NCBI RefSeq assembly: GCF_018309085.1
Contig: NZ_CP070502.1
Coordinates: forward strand, 372,001 to 436,000
Direction of reading: 5' to 3'
Length of the DNA: 64,000 nt
Source of the DNA: Sporosarcina sp. Marseille-Q4063
Lineage (GTDB): Bacteria; Bacillota; Bacilli; Bacillales_A; Planococcaceae
The position numbers and the translations under genes were made by a program. The notes below the pieces were generated by a model. The model was given only the letters and a program-made list of their open reading frames with translations, ran no database searches and had not been told where the DNA came from. Numbering within the stretch: position 1 is the stretch's first letter; each line of letters begins with the position of its first letter. Shown here one piece after another: positions 1 to 8,080 of the stretch.

Positions 1-1152
1 CATCATGCGAAAATGGCCGAGCTAAAAGGGGCCGATAAAGTTAAGGTTCTACTTGCTCAAGCTTTATTTGGCAAACCAGATGTTTTACTTCTCGATGAGC
101 CTACGAACCATCTAGACATTCAAGCCATTCATTGGTTGGAAGAGTTCTTGATCAATTTCGATAACACAGTCATCGTGGTTTCCCATGACCGACATTTCCT
201 GAATAACGTTTGTACGCAAATTGCGGATTTGGATTTCGGTAAAATACAAATTTATCCTGGTAACTATGAATTTTGGTACGAATCGAGTCAACTTGCATTG
301 AGAATGGCTCAAGACCAAAACAAGAAAAAAGAAGAGAAGATTAAAGAACTTGAAGCCTTTATTGCACGATTTAGCGCAAATGCTTCTAAATCTCGACAAG
401 CGACATCACGTAAGAAAACGTTAGATAAAATTGAACTGGATGATATTCGTCCTTCATCAAGACGTTATCCTTATGTAAATTTCCAAATGGGACGTGAAAT
501 TGGAAATGATGTTCTCACGGTTAGAGATGTATCGATAACAGTTGACGGGAATAAAATGATAGATAATGCATCGTTTATTATCGGAAGAGAAGATAAAGTT
601 ATTCTTCTTGGAAACCCGCTTGCAAAATCTGCGCTTTTAGATGTTCTAGCAGAAGAAACAGAACCGGACTCCGGCACTATCAAATGGGGCGTCACGACAA
701 CGCGTGCTTACTTCCCTATCGAAAACAATAAATACTTCCAGGGCTCGGAAAATTCCTTAGTTGAGTGGTTACGCCAATACTCTCCGGAAGATCAAACAGA
801 AACATTTTTACGCGGTTTCCTTGGCCGTATGCTCTTCTCTGGTGAAGAAGTTAATAAAAAACCATCTGTTCTTTCCGGGGGCGAAAAAGTTCGCTGCATG
901 TTATCAAAAATGATGCTTACAAGCGCGAACGTGCTACTTCTAGATGAACCAACAAACCACTTAGATTTAGAGTCGATTCAAGCATTGAATGATGGTTTAA
1001 TCGCATTTAAAGGTTCAATGATCTTTACATCACATGACCACCAGTTCATTCAAACAATTGCAAACCGAATCATTGAAATTAATGATGATGGAACAATTAC
1101 CGATAAGCTTATGACTTACAACGAATACTTGGAATGGAAAAACAAAAAATAA
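1..1152 (+). CDS. ykpA: ABC-F family ATPase, YkpA/YbiT-like, 5' end outside the window
   Basis: This is the C-terminal part of a duplicated-ATPase ABC-F protein. Such proteins are soluble, lack membrane domains, and act on ribosomes. The frame is open from base 1, so the gene starts upstream. The visible part holds the first Walker B (LLLDEPTNHLD) with its switch His, and a linker rich in Lys/Arg including RFSANASKSRQATS, which is typical of the YbiT/YkpA subgroup. The complete second ATPase follows, with signature LSGGEKVRCML and a second LLLDEPTNHLDLES. The second P-loop (GNPLAKSALL) departs from GxxGxGKS/T, and the first signature region reads LKGAD instead of LSGGE. I recall degenerate motifs in YkpA relatives, so this may be a family trait. 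An intrinsic terminator follows 8 bases after the stop. Confidence 0.9.
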   Translation, partial: HHAKMAELKGADKVKVLLAQALFGKPDVLLLDEPTNHLDIQAIHWLEEFLINFDNTVIVVSHDRHFLNNVCTQIADLDFGKIQIYPGNYEFWYESSQLALRMAQDQNKKKEEKIKELEAFIARFSANASKSRQATSRKKTLDKIELDDIRPSSRRYPYVNFQMGREIGNDVLTVRDVSITVDGNKMIDNASFIIGREDKVILLGNPLAKSALLDVLAEETEPDSGTIKWGVTTTRAYFPIENNKYFQGSENSLVEWLRQYSPEDQTETFLRGFLGRMLFSGEEVNKKPSVLSGGEKVRCMLSKMMLTSANVLLLDEPTNHLDLESIQALNDGLIAFKGSMIFTSHDHQFIQTIANRIIEINDDGTITDKLMTYNEYLEWKNKK

Positions 1153-1160
1153 ATAACATG

Positions 1161-1195
1161 AAAAACGTCCTTTTACACAAAAAGGACGTTTTTTT
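1161..1195 (+). terminator. intrinsic terminator after the ABC-F gene
   Basis: A 14-bp stem (AAAAACGTCCTTTT with its complement) closes a 5-base loop, and its 3' arm runs into a T tract. It separates the ABC-F gene from the lipoprotein gene. Confidence 0.9.
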
Positions 1196-1250
1196 ATGAT
1201 TTAAAGTCCATTATCGGTGGTATACTATCTGTAAAAAAGGAGTGATCGAG

Positions 1251-1940
1251 ATGAGGAAAATCAAGCTATTGGTAATGCTTTTTTCTGCACTGTTCTTAGT
1301 TGTTGGCTGCACGCAAAAAAATGCCGTTGATCCTCCAGTTGATAATAATACCAATCAAGACGCTGATGAAGAAGAGAAAGTAGAGGATCAAACTGCTGAT
1401 GAAGAGGAAGAAAAAGAAAATGTAGAGGTATCAATGATAAATTACTTTTTGCCCGATGGTTCGACTGCACACTATGAAGGCGATGGAAATGAATTTGCCG
1501 AACTAAATATTAGAGTCACCCATCTTGACGGCAAATACGTGGTGATAGATGAAGATAACGGCGGAGCTACAATGCGAAAAATATACCAAGTCGAAAATGA
1601 TAAAATCGAAACACTGTCCGAGGATGTCATTGATTATGATGAGCCATTACCATCGCAAGAAGCAATTAGTAATTTAACTGCAAAAGAAATATATTTACAA
1701 AAACCTTTTGAAGTAGGAACTACATTTAACGAATGGACAATTGTCGAGACTGACGCAACAGTTGACACGCCCTACCAAAACTTTGAACAGGTATTAGTCA
1801 TTGAAATGAAAGAAAACGATTTTACAAATCGAAAATACTTTGCAGAAGGTTATGGAGAAATCAAAAGAGAGGCAGTCATGATAACTGAAGATGAGGAAGA
1901 TTTTATTGTGACATCGACTTTGGAATCAGTTGATAAGTAA
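1251..1940 (+). CDS. putative lipoprotein of unknown function
   Basis: I do not recognise the family. The protein (229 aa) begins with a lipoprotein signal whose lipobox LVVGC places the lipidated Cys at residue 20. An acidic, low-complexity linker rich in Asp and Glu follows (about residues 25-60), then a mainly beta-rich region to the C-terminus with the motif YFAEGYGEIKRE. That motif is common in small surface lipoproteins with a 'YxxGxGxI' strand. It is therefore inferred to sit on the outer face of the membrane. The ATG at 1251 is chosen over GTG at 1242 because AAAGGAG lies 8 bases before it. A TATACT hexamer at 1221-1226 is a possible -10. The gene is monocistronic between a terminator and a repeat array. 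Confidence 0.75.
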   Translation: MRKIKLLVMLFSALFLVVGCTQKNAVDPPVDNNTNQDADEEEKVEDQTADEEEEKENVEVSMINYFLPDGSTAHYEGDGNEFAELNIRVTHLDGKYVVIDEDNGGATMRKIYQVENDKIETLSEDVIDYDEPLPSQEAISNLTAKEIYLQKPFEVGTTFNEWTIVETDATVDTPYQNFEQVLVIEMKENDFTNRKYFAEGYGEIKREAVMITEDEEDFIVTSTLESVDK

Positions 1941-1957
1941 TTAAGTACCAGCAGTGA

Positions 1958-2116
1958 CGACCCGCTCGTTGCGAGAATAAACAGGTGCGATACCGGAATA
2001 ACGTAGCTCGTTACAGGAGCAAATAGCTGCGATACGGGAACAAAAACGTCGCATCAGTCCGATACGAGAATAAACGTTGGAGCAACGAGAGCAAACCGCG
2101 ACGCAACGAGAATAAT
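1958..2116. repeat. degenerate direct-repeat array, about seven units of 20-28 bp
   Basis: This stretch is built of imperfect units that share the core CGATACGAGAATAAACG with variants (GCGAGAATAAAC, ATACCGGAATAACG, ATACGGGAACAAAA, CAACGAGAGCAAAC, CAACGAGAATAA). Units are 20-28 bases apart. No gene reads through it. It lies between the lipoprotein stop and the terminator of the cold-shock gene. The function is unknown, and the spacing is too irregular for a CRISPR array. Confidence 0.7.
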
Positions 2117-2135
2117 TTTATGGTTTCCTAAGCAA

Positions 2136-2173
2136 TGAAAAAGAGGCATCCTCTTGTGGGAGGATGCCTCTTC
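2136..2173 (-). terminator. intrinsic terminator of the cold-shock gene
   Basis: A 13-bp GC-rich stem (AAGAGGCATCCTC and complement) lies 12 bases after the csp stop. On the minus strand it is followed by TTTTTC. Confidence 0.9.
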
Positions 2174-2184
2174 CAATACTCAGA

Positions 2185-2388
2185 TTAAACTAATTTTACA
2201 ACGTTCGCAGCTTGTGGGCCACGGTCACCTTCAACAACTTCAAATTCAACTTGTTGACCTTCGTCAAGTGATTTGAACCCTTCTCCTTCGATTGCTGAGA
2301 AGTGTACAAATACGTCGTCTTCGTTTTCAACTTCGATGAAGCCGAAACCTTTCTCTGCGTTAAACCATTTTACTGTACCTTGTTTCAT
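2185..2388 (-). CDS. csp: cold-shock protein, Csp family
   Basis: This is a 67-residue single cold-shock domain, the normal length for CspB/CspD of Bacillus. It is a cytoplasmic RNA/ssDNA chaperone that melts mRNA structure. Both RNA-binding motifs are intact: RNP1 as KGFGFIEV (residues 13-20) and RNP2 as VFVHF (26-30). The ribosome site GGAGG precedes the ATG. The gene stands alone, with its own sigma-A promoter at 2540-2567 and a leader of about 145 nt. That leader carries a perfect 19-bp hairpin and a terminator follows the gene. A long structured leader is typical of cold-inducible csp mRNAs. Confidence 0.97.
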   Translation of the reverse strand: MKQGTVKWFNAEKGFGFIEVENEDDVFVHFSAIEGEGFKSLDEGQQVEFEVVEGDRGPQAANVVKLV

Positions 2389-2446
2389 GTTTAATACCCT
2401 CCAAATAATAAATACTTATAATACGGAACTTTCCTAAATAGAAAAA

Positions 2447-2500
2447 TTCACATATTACAAAAAGTACCGTAAACGCCGATCACTTTTTGTAATATGTGAA
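2447..2500 (-). promoter_or_regulatory. 19-bp perfect hairpin in the csp mRNA leader
   Basis: The arms 2447-2465 and 2482-2500 are perfect reverse complements around a 16-base loop. Read on the csp strand, the hairpin lies about 33 nt after the predicted start of transcription and is followed at once by TTTTTC. It could act as an attenuator-like terminator or as a cold-responsive structure. It ends 58 nt before the start codon. Confidence 0.75.
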
Positions 2501-2539
2501 TACGTTAGTCGGGTGTTCCCTGCTTTTATTATTGTATCT

Positions 2540-2567
2540 ATTATAACATTGTTAATAAATATGTCAA
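2540..2567 (-). promoter_or_regulatory. sigma-A promoter of csp
   Basis: On the minus strand a perfect -35 TTGACA (2567-2562) and a perfect -10 TATAAT (2545-2540) are separated by 16 bases. The predicted transcription start is near 2533. Confidence 0.85.
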
Positions 2568-2593
2568 TTAGAAAAAACGAATTATTCTAATTA

Positions 2594-2893
2594 CTATTTC
2601 CACTTACTATATGGTCTTCCCTCAAACAATAAAATAATTCCATGATAAATTTGTAAATCATCACTGCATGCCTCGCAACTTAGTTTTTCGTTCTCTGACC
2701 AAAAAGCAAAAAAACAATTCTTTTTCACAGATTCATTTTTATATTTCACACGAAGATTCGACAATGTTTCTTCTAGGAAATTCATGGCATGACATTCATC
2801 AAAAAATGTTTGCCTCGAAAGAACCTCTTCTTCCCAACCTTCGAACATCCACCAAGGTTCAAAATCTGCTTTCATATAGATTACTTCATACAT
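2594..2893 (-). CDS. DUF1033 family protein
   Basis: The protein (99 aa) starts MYEVIYMKADFEPWWMFEGW, the conserved opening of the DUF1033 family found across Bacillales and Lactobacillales. Its function is unknown. It is small, acidic and rich in aromatic residues, with no signal peptide or membrane segment, so it is likely cytoplasmic. Four Cys sit in the second half. The ATG at 2893 is preferred to TTG at 2908 because it has GGGGGA upstream and matches the family start. The gene stands alone between csp and xpaC. Confidence 0.85.
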   Translation of the reverse strand: MYEVIYMKADFEPWWMFEGWEEEVLSRQTFFDECHAMNFLEETLSNLRVKYKNESVKKNCFFAFWSENEKLSCEACSDDLQIYHGIILLFEGRPYSKWK

Positions 2894-3014
2894 AGTCTGT
2901 TCCCCCAATTTTGGAGATAATATCTCAATTTAATAGGCCCATTCAAGAACGTCTTTAATTTTAGCAAATTGAGTATCAAAGTCCATTTTATTGCTTATAA
3001 ACAATCAAAAGGAA

Positions 3015-3042
3015 TGTGACCAAGACAAATATAAGGTATAAT
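3015..3042 (+). promoter_or_regulatory. probable promoter of xpaC-telA
   Basis: A perfect -10 TATAAT lies at 3037-3042, with a weak -35 TGTGAC 16 bases upstream. It is about 70 bases before the xpaC start. Confidence 0.5.
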
Positions 3043-3111
3043 TAAGAATGAGAATGAAACTTTATCTGTTTTAATTCGTATTAAAAGTATATGAGTAAAG
3101 GGGGCCTGAAC

Positions 3112-3777
3112 GTGAGAGAAATAAAAAACTTCTTCATCCGACACACTATTTCAACACCAATTAGCATTGGTACATGGTTATATTTAATACTGGGTACCAG
3201 TTTAAGCATCTTCGCAGCTACAGGCCTGGGAATTGCACTTTATCTAGGAAGTACATTTGCGATAAAACAAATACAAATAACATCTACAATTAAAAGGGTT
3301 GGTTTAAACCGCTCTGAATTCAATTATATCAATGGCCAAATGAATGATGCAAAACAAAAATTAAAACGGTTAAATAGCTATTACGGTAAAGTAAGATCCG
3401 TACAAGCTTTCAAACAGCTCCATGAAATAAATACGATTTCCAGAAGGATACTAAGCATCGTTCGAACAAATCCCGAAAAATTTTATCATGCTGAAAACTT
3501 CTTTTATGCACATCTTGATTCGGCGGTTGAATTAACATCCAAATATGCAATCCTTGTTAACCAACCCTTAAAGGATAAAGAACTTCAGATAGCGCTTCAA
3601 AACACGAGAAATACATTAGCTGATGTGAATCAACAACTTGAGCAAGACTTACGGAATCTGCTCGCATCAGATATGGAAAGACTTCAAATGGAACTCGACT
3701 TCGTCGATGTAACCATGAATAAGAAAAAACCGCTTTTAGAAATGAAAGGAGACGACACGACAAATGACAGAAAATAA
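3112..3777 (+). CDS. xpaC: XpaC family protein (5-bromo-4-chloroindolyl phosphate hydrolysis family)
   Basis: The protein (221 aa) has one or two hydrophobic segments near its N-terminus (about residues 12-50), then a helical cytoplasmic domain rich in Lys, Gln and Asn. This is the XpaC family, named from a B. subtilis protein linked to X-phos hydrolysis; a direct enzymatic role is doubtful. The GTG at 3112 is chosen because AAAGGGGG lies 7-8 bases before it, while the upstream ATG at 3091 has no ribosome site. Its 3' end overlaps telA by 14 bases. This reproduces the xpaC-yaaN pair of Bacillus and implies that the two proteins work together at the membrane. Confidence 0.85.
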   Translation: MREIKNFFIRHTISTPISIGTWLYLILGTSLSIFAATGLGIALYLGSTFAIKQIQITSTIKRVGLNRSEFNYINGQMNDAKQKLKRLNSYYGKVRSVQAFKQLHEINTISRRILSIVRTNPEKFYHAENFFYAHLDSAVELTSKYAILVNQPLKDKELQIALQNTRNTLADVNQQLEQDLRNLLASDMERLQMELDFVDVTMNKKKPLLEMKGDDTTNDRK

Positions 3778-4960
3778 TAGCATGACGAATGATGTTAAAT
3801 CAATGGATGACTTACTCGATAATCCATTTGACATGAACGAACCCCTGCTTCAGAAAGAAATGCAAACAGAAAATCAACAGACCGGCACTGCAGTGAAGTT
3901 ATTGGATCGTTTAACACCTGGAGAACGTGAAAAGGCAGTTCAATTAGCTGAGCAGATTCCTGTTGGAAATTATGAGGCTATTATTACTTACGGTGCAAAT
4001 GCACAAAGCGAACTTTCCCGCTTCTCCCATCAGATGCTAGATCATGTTCAGAGCCAGGACATCGGACCTGTTGGCGATGTGTTAAAAGAGTTGATGGATA
4101 GGCTCGGCGAAATAGATCCGGATGATTTAAGCGAAAAGAAACAATCTGCAATCAGTAGATTATTCGGGAGGGTCTCCAAGTCAATTCAGGAAATGATGAC
4201 TAAATATCAAAAGTTGAGCACGCAAATTGATCGTATCGGCGTTCAACTTGAACACTCCAAGCGCGGTTTAATCGAAGATGTAAAAATGCTTGATAATTTA
4301 TATGAACAGAATAAAACATATTTCCAAGCACTTAATGTATATATTGCCGCTGCGGAAATCAAACGCGATGAACTAACGTATGAAATCATTCCGAATATGC
4401 GCCGTGAAGCCGAGTTATCAAATGATCAAATGGCGTTTCAAGAAGTCAATGACATGGTACAATTTTTGGATAGGTTGGAAAAACGCTTATATGATTTACA
4501 GTTATCCCGTCAAATCACTATTCAAAGTGCCCCGCAAATCCGAATGATTCAACAAACGAATCAAACGCTAGCGGAAAAGATCCAATCATCTATCATGACT
4601 TCAATTCCACTTTGGAAAAACCAAATTGCGATCGCGCTAACGTTAAATCGTCAAAGAAAAGCTGTTGAATCTCAAAAGCTAGTAACGAAAACGACGAATG
4701 ATTTATTGCTTAAAAACTCAGAAATGCTGAAATTGAATTCCATTGAAACCGCAAAGGAAAATGAGCGCGGCATCATTGAAATCGATACATTAAAGAAAAC
4801 ACAAGAAAATTTAATTCAAACAATTGAAGAAACATTGCTTATCCAAGCAGACGGCCGTGCAAAACGCAAAGCTGCGGAAATTGAAATTGGCCGCATGGAA
4901 GAGGAATTGAAACAGCGACTTATTGCTGTTCACGAAAAAACAGAAAACCGCTCTCAATAA
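3764..4960 (+). CDS. yaaN: TelA/YaaN family toxic-anion resistance protein
   Basis: The protein (398 aa) is almost wholly alpha-helical with long coiled coils and no membrane segment. It has the family hallmarks DRLTPGEREKAVQLAEQI, the YGANAQSELSRFS block and a conserved centre around NVYIAAAEIKRDE. TelA proteins were named for tellurite resistance. In Bacillus and Listeria they are also linked to cell-envelope antimicrobial tolerance, so the exact role is unsettled. It is translated from an AAAGGAG site within the end of xpaC. The stop codon lies inside the loop of the terminator hairpin. Confidence 0.9.
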   Translation: MTENNSMTNDVKSMDDLLDNPFDMNEPLLQKEMQTENQQTGTAVKLLDRLTPGEREKAVQLAEQIPVGNYEAIITYGANAQSELSRFSHQMLDHVQSQDIGPVGDVLKELMDRLGEIDPDDLSEKKQSAISRLFGRVSKSIQEMMTKYQKLSTQIDRIGVQLEHSKRGLIEDVKMLDNLYEQNKTYFQALNVYIAAAEIKRDELTYEIIPNMRREAELSNDQMAFQEVNDMVQFLDRLEKRLYDLQLSRQITIQSAPQIRMIQQTNQTLAEKIQSSIMTSIPLWKNQIAIALTLNRQRKAVESQKLVTKTTNDLLLKNSEMLKLNSIETAKENERGIIEIDTLKKTQENLIQTIEETLLIQADGRAKRKAAEIEIGRMEEELKQRLIAVHEKTENRSQ

Positions 4961-4974
4961 GAGCGGTTTTCTGT
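4941..4974. terminator. bidirectional terminator between telA and yojO
   Basis: A 14-bp stem (CAGAAAACCGCTCT and complement) has the telA stop codon TAA in its loop. A/T tracts flank both sides, and the two neighbouring genes converge on it. Confidence 0.85.
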
Positions 4975-4975
4975 T

Positions 4976-6877
4976 TTACGTATTTCGGATTACAATTGTA
5001 AAAAGTTTTCTTAATATCCGCAATGTTTGATCCGTAAAATCTTCAACATTACTTGAAGATGCAGTTTTATTGCCAAAAATCATCGTAAACAATTCTTTTT
5101 GTTCTTCTAAAGGTTCTTCAGAAGATAAAAATAAATGAATTACGGAAATTCCTCTTTTTTCTGCTTCCATTACTGCTTCTGCAGTGTCAAGAATACCATT
5201 TCTGTCGTACCCATAAGCGGATGGTTCCCCATCGGAAAATACTAATAAAAACTTATGCTTCTCCTGCCTTGCGGAAAGCCTGTCGCTCATCCACCTGATT
5301 GCAAAACCGTCTCGATTATCTTCGTTTGTATCAAAGGATAAGATAGACATCCCGTTATCCCGATTTCGATCCATAAACGTATGCATTAGACCAAATACAT
5401 TCGGTTGGATTTCTGCTGATGCCTTATCGGCTTCTTCATAATACAATGATATTTCATGAATCACTTTTAATTCATTCAGCACATCGTGGAATAATAAGAC
5501 TGCCTGTTTTGTTTCATCGAGTTTGTCGATCATCGATGCCGAACCATCGACAAGCAACCCGAAAACAGCATCCAAATTAACAGAAGGAGCATTTTTACGA
5601 TAAAATGGTTTTGGACGTTCATCGACCACAAGCGTCGTTAATTTCGAGGATAATCTACCCTTCATCAATCGTTCGCGTTTGGAGTCTTCTTTTAAATCGA
5701 TTCTTTTTTTCATTTCTTCGATAAAAGAACGGACAAATGGTCTTTGCAGTTCACGCCAACTGATTAACTTTCGACGATTCTCCGTCTCATTTACAGGTTC
5801 GATTCGCTGTTCTTCATAAACAACATTTAAATGTTCTTTTCCAAACATCTTCCCTGTATTTCTTTTGGATTCCCGAACTTCAATTTCGTCGCTCTCTTCC
5901 CCATCTGAGCTTGTACTGACATCACCTTCAGATTGCCCGAATCCTATTTCTTCCACTTGGGCATCTTCGTTCCCCGGCGTTGCACCACTTCCATCTGATT
6001 TACCAGAACGACCATGTTCAAGCTCGTATTCAAGGTGTATCCCTGCCTCGCGTTCATTTTCTTCATGCCAGGAACGAAATACCTCTTCAATAGTCTCTTT
6101 CTTGCCTTCTTCACCTTCATCAATCTCGCCCAAACCTTTATGGTAATGAAAATCAGGTGTCTGTTCGCTAATCGAATCTCCGATAGAATAATATTGATGA
6201 AAAAGGTCTTGGTGTAACGACTGCTCTACAATACCTGCAATTCTCTCAACAATAAATACATTGTCTTGTGTATTTATTGCGTCATAAGCATTTTCAAGTA
6301 TCGATTTTATTAAATCAATTGGAATGGGTCCCCAGTCAACTTCCGACTGTGCAAACATTCCTTCATGCAGCAATATAAATAATTCGTTTAACAATCCATC
6401 AGCTAAAAAGCCCTTTTGCATATTAGGATGCACACTATTTTTATGAAAAGTGACATAAGCGTTGCGTCTCGTATTAAATGCTGTAGTTGTTCCGGGTCTT
6501 TCTTGAATTACTTTGTCCATTAGTCGAAATTCCTCTAATAAAAGAAGTAGTTCCTTTGCAAAGTTCTGAAATGTGTCTAATTCAATTTTTCTTGTAAATT
6601 GGATCCAAGTTTGAACATTAAAATGCTTCCAAAAACCCGCAGTTAATAAATAGACGTCAGACAGGCGACCAAAATGCATGACCTCTTCAGGTCTATGACG
6701 CCAAAAAACGCTCATTGATACAATACTTTCCTTCGGGCGAAATTCAAGAAGTTTTCGTTCCGTTAATTCAAGATACTGCGCATCGGAAAGAGCCCGACCC
6801 AATCTTTCATATAGTAAAAGAGTTTGGGTATCGACCGTTTCATCATTAAATTGAATAAATCGATTCATTTTCACCAT
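4976..6877 (-). CDS. yojO: VWA-domain protein, YojO/NorD-like partner of a MoxR AAA ATPase
   Basis: The protein (633 aa) carries a C-terminal von Willebrand A domain. Its metal-site motif DGSAS is near residue 442, and FSDGEPSAYGYD follows about 110 residues later. This is the CobT/NorD layout. The N-terminal half is helical, and an acidic Ser/Gly-rich linker lies at about residues 240-330. NorD-type proteins work with a MoxR-type AAA ATPase to activate or insert metal centres in a client enzyme; the client here is unknown. The gene follows yojN by 10 bases, as in B. subtilis. The ATG at 6877 is supported by GAGG 8 bases upstream. Confidence 0.88.
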   Translation of the reverse strand: MVKMNRFIQFNDETVDTQTLLLYERLGRALSDAQYLELTERKLLEFRPKESIVSMSVFWRHRPEEVMHFGRLSDVYLLTAGFWKHFNVQTWIQFTRKIELDTFQNFAKELLLLLEEFRLMDKVIQERPGTTTAFNTRRNAYVTFHKNSVHPNMQKGFLADGLLNELFILLHEGMFAQSEVDWGPIPIDLIKSILENAYDAINTQDNVFIVERIAGIVEQSLHQDLFHQYYSIGDSISEQTPDFHYHKGLGEIDEGEEGKKETIEEVFRSWHEENEREAGIHLEYELEHGRSGKSDGSGATPGNEDAQVEEIGFGQSEGDVSTSSDGEESDEIEVRESKRNTGKMFGKEHLNVVYEEQRIEPVNETENRRKLISWRELQRPFVRSFIEEMKKRIDLKEDSKRERLMKGRLSSKLTTLVVDERPKPFYRKNAPSVNLDAVFGLLVDGSASMIDKLDETKQAVLLFHDVLNELKVIHEISLYYEEADKASAEIQPNVFGLMHTFMDRNRDNGMSILSFDTNEDNRDGFAIRWMSDRLSARQEKHKFLLVFSDGEPSAYGYDRNGILDTAEAVMEAEKRGISVIHLFLSSEEPLEEQKELFTMIFGNKTASSSNVEDFTDQTLRILRKLFTIVIRNT

Positions 6878-6887
6878 TTGGATCGCC

Positions 6888-7751
6888 TCATTTTACCCAA
6901 GTGTCGACAAGTTCCATGACTAGTTTCCGTTCAACTTGGTCATCTAGTTTTTCCGCGATAGCATAACGAATAGCTCGTTTAACCGGGATATGTTCGGATA
7001 AGCTAATCGCATCCAATAAGCTTCGGATTGATGCGGCTTCATCAGATAATAACCCATTCATGACTTGTTTCCTTAAATCATTTCCAATGTTTAATATCGT
7101 ATCAACTAAACTTTGAGATGCATTAGGATATTCAGCTTCAATCAAATCCTTTAGAGCTTCACCTGACAAATACGGAACCGTGAATGAAACAAATCGATTT
7201 TTCAAAGCTTCATTCATAGGCGATGTTCCAACGTATCCTTCGTTAATAGCAGAAATTATTGTGAAATCCTCATGCGCATAGATGACTTCCCCGGTAAAAG
7301 GATTTGTTAGCATTCGACGATGGTCTAATACACTATGTAAAATAGGCAATGTTTCGGGTCTGGCCATATTAATTTCATCAATATATAAAATATGTCCTTT
7401 TTTCATTGCTTGTACAACTGGACCTTCTACGAAATCTATAAATGTTTGTCCGTCTTTTTGAATAATCGTCTTAAAACCAAGAAGTGATTCAGAATCTAAG
7501 TCTACAGAACAATTGATACTATGCATCGGTTGACCAAAGTAACTTGATATTGATTGAGCTAATCTAGTTTTTCCGGACCCTGATGGACCTTTAAGCAACA
7601 CTGGTTTGTTTAAGACTACACTGACAAGTATGTCTTCCCACAAGTGATTATCAGGCGAAATATAACCACCTTCTTGTATTAACAAAGCTGTTTCATCTGA
7701 ATAATTATGTTGTAATCGTTTTGTTCGTTCGTTTTCAATAAGTTGATTCAT
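6888..7751 (-). CDS. yojN: MoxR/NorQ-type AAA+ ATPase
   Basis: The protein (287 aa) has a Walker A GPSGSGKT (near residue 60), Walker B ILYIDEIN (near 121) and a sensor segment SAINEGYVGTSPMNEALKNRF. This is the order seen in NorQ/CbbQ-like MoxR ATPases. These chaperone-like ATPases remodel or activate a target together with a VWA partner, which is the next gene. The start is backed by GGGAGG 9 bases upstream. No nitric-oxide reductase genes lie nearby, so the target cannot be inferred from context. Confidence 0.9.
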   Translation of the reverse strand: MNQLIENERTKRLQHNYSDETALLIQEGGYISPDNHLWEDILVSVVLNKPVLLKGPSGSGKTRLAQSISSYFGQPMHSINCSVDLDSESLLGFKTIIQKDGQTFIDFVEGPVVQAMKKGHILYIDEINMARPETLPILHSVLDHRRMLTNPFTGEVIYAHEDFTIISAINEGYVGTSPMNEALKNRFVSFTVPYLSGEALKDLIEAEYPNASQSLVDTILNIGNDLRKQVMNGLLSDEAASIRSLLDAISLSEHIPVKRAIRYAIAEKLDDQVERKLVMELVDTWVK

Positions 7752-7767
7752 CCAAATAGCCTCCCAT

Positions 7768-7798
7768 AAAAAAACCGATTCACCTGTATGGGAATCGG
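7768..7798 (-). terminator. terminator of the DUF6501-like gene
   Basis: The 7-bp stem CCGATTC/GAATCGG around a 10-base loop is followed on the minus strand by seven T. It lies between the small gene and yojN, so yojN probably has its own promoter or receives read-through. Confidence 0.75.
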
Positions 7799-7806
7799 AT
7801 TACTTA

Positions 7807-8004
7807 TCACTCAAAATAAGCTTTGTAATAGCCTCCAACTTTCCCTGTATTATCCACGATGAAAATGAATTCTTCTGTTTCATTTTTCACTTCATACTCT
7901 TTACCAGGTGTTAGAACATTATTCACTACATATTTTTCAGCATCTGCATTCTTGCATACGACAGTACGAGTTGCAGGTGCTGTTTTCCAAGTTTTGAAAT
8001 TCAC
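7807..8004 (-). CDS. small conserved protein, DUF6501-like
   Basis: The protein (65 aa) is predicted to be a compact beta fold with conserved features VVCKNADAEKYVVNNVLTPG and a C-terminal KVGGYYKAYF. I believe it is the DUF6501 family of Bacillales, which has no known function. It has no signal peptide. The GTG at 8004 (protein start MNFKTWKTAP) is chosen over the longer TTG frame at 8031 because AAAAGGA lies about 9 bases before it. Terminators on both sides make it monocistronic. Confidence 0.7.
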   Translation of the reverse strand: MNFKTWKTAPATRTVVCKNADAEKYVVNNVLTPGKEYEVKNETEEFIFIVDNTGKVGGYYKAYFE

Positions 8005-8041
8005 ACTATACACATCCTTTTCGAAAAACAATTGAATAATG

Positions 8042-8071
8042 AAAAACCGACCCGCCGTAATAGGCAGGTCG
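8042..8071 (-). terminator. terminator of the odhAB operon
   Basis: A 9-bp stem of GACCTGCC type with one G-T pair begins 9 bases after the odhB stop and is followed by five T on the minus strand. Confidence 0.85.
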
Positions 8072-8080
8072 ATTTAATTA

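Noticed and set aside
1958..2116. CRISPR array
   Set aside because: Units are degenerate and unevenly spaced, with no conserved repeat and unique spacers, and no cas gene is nearby.
4976..7751. Cobalt chelatase CobS/CobT for cobalamin synthesis
   Set aside because: The AAA and VWA layout is similar, but no cobalamin genes adjoin and the pair matches yojN-yojO synteny in Bacillus.
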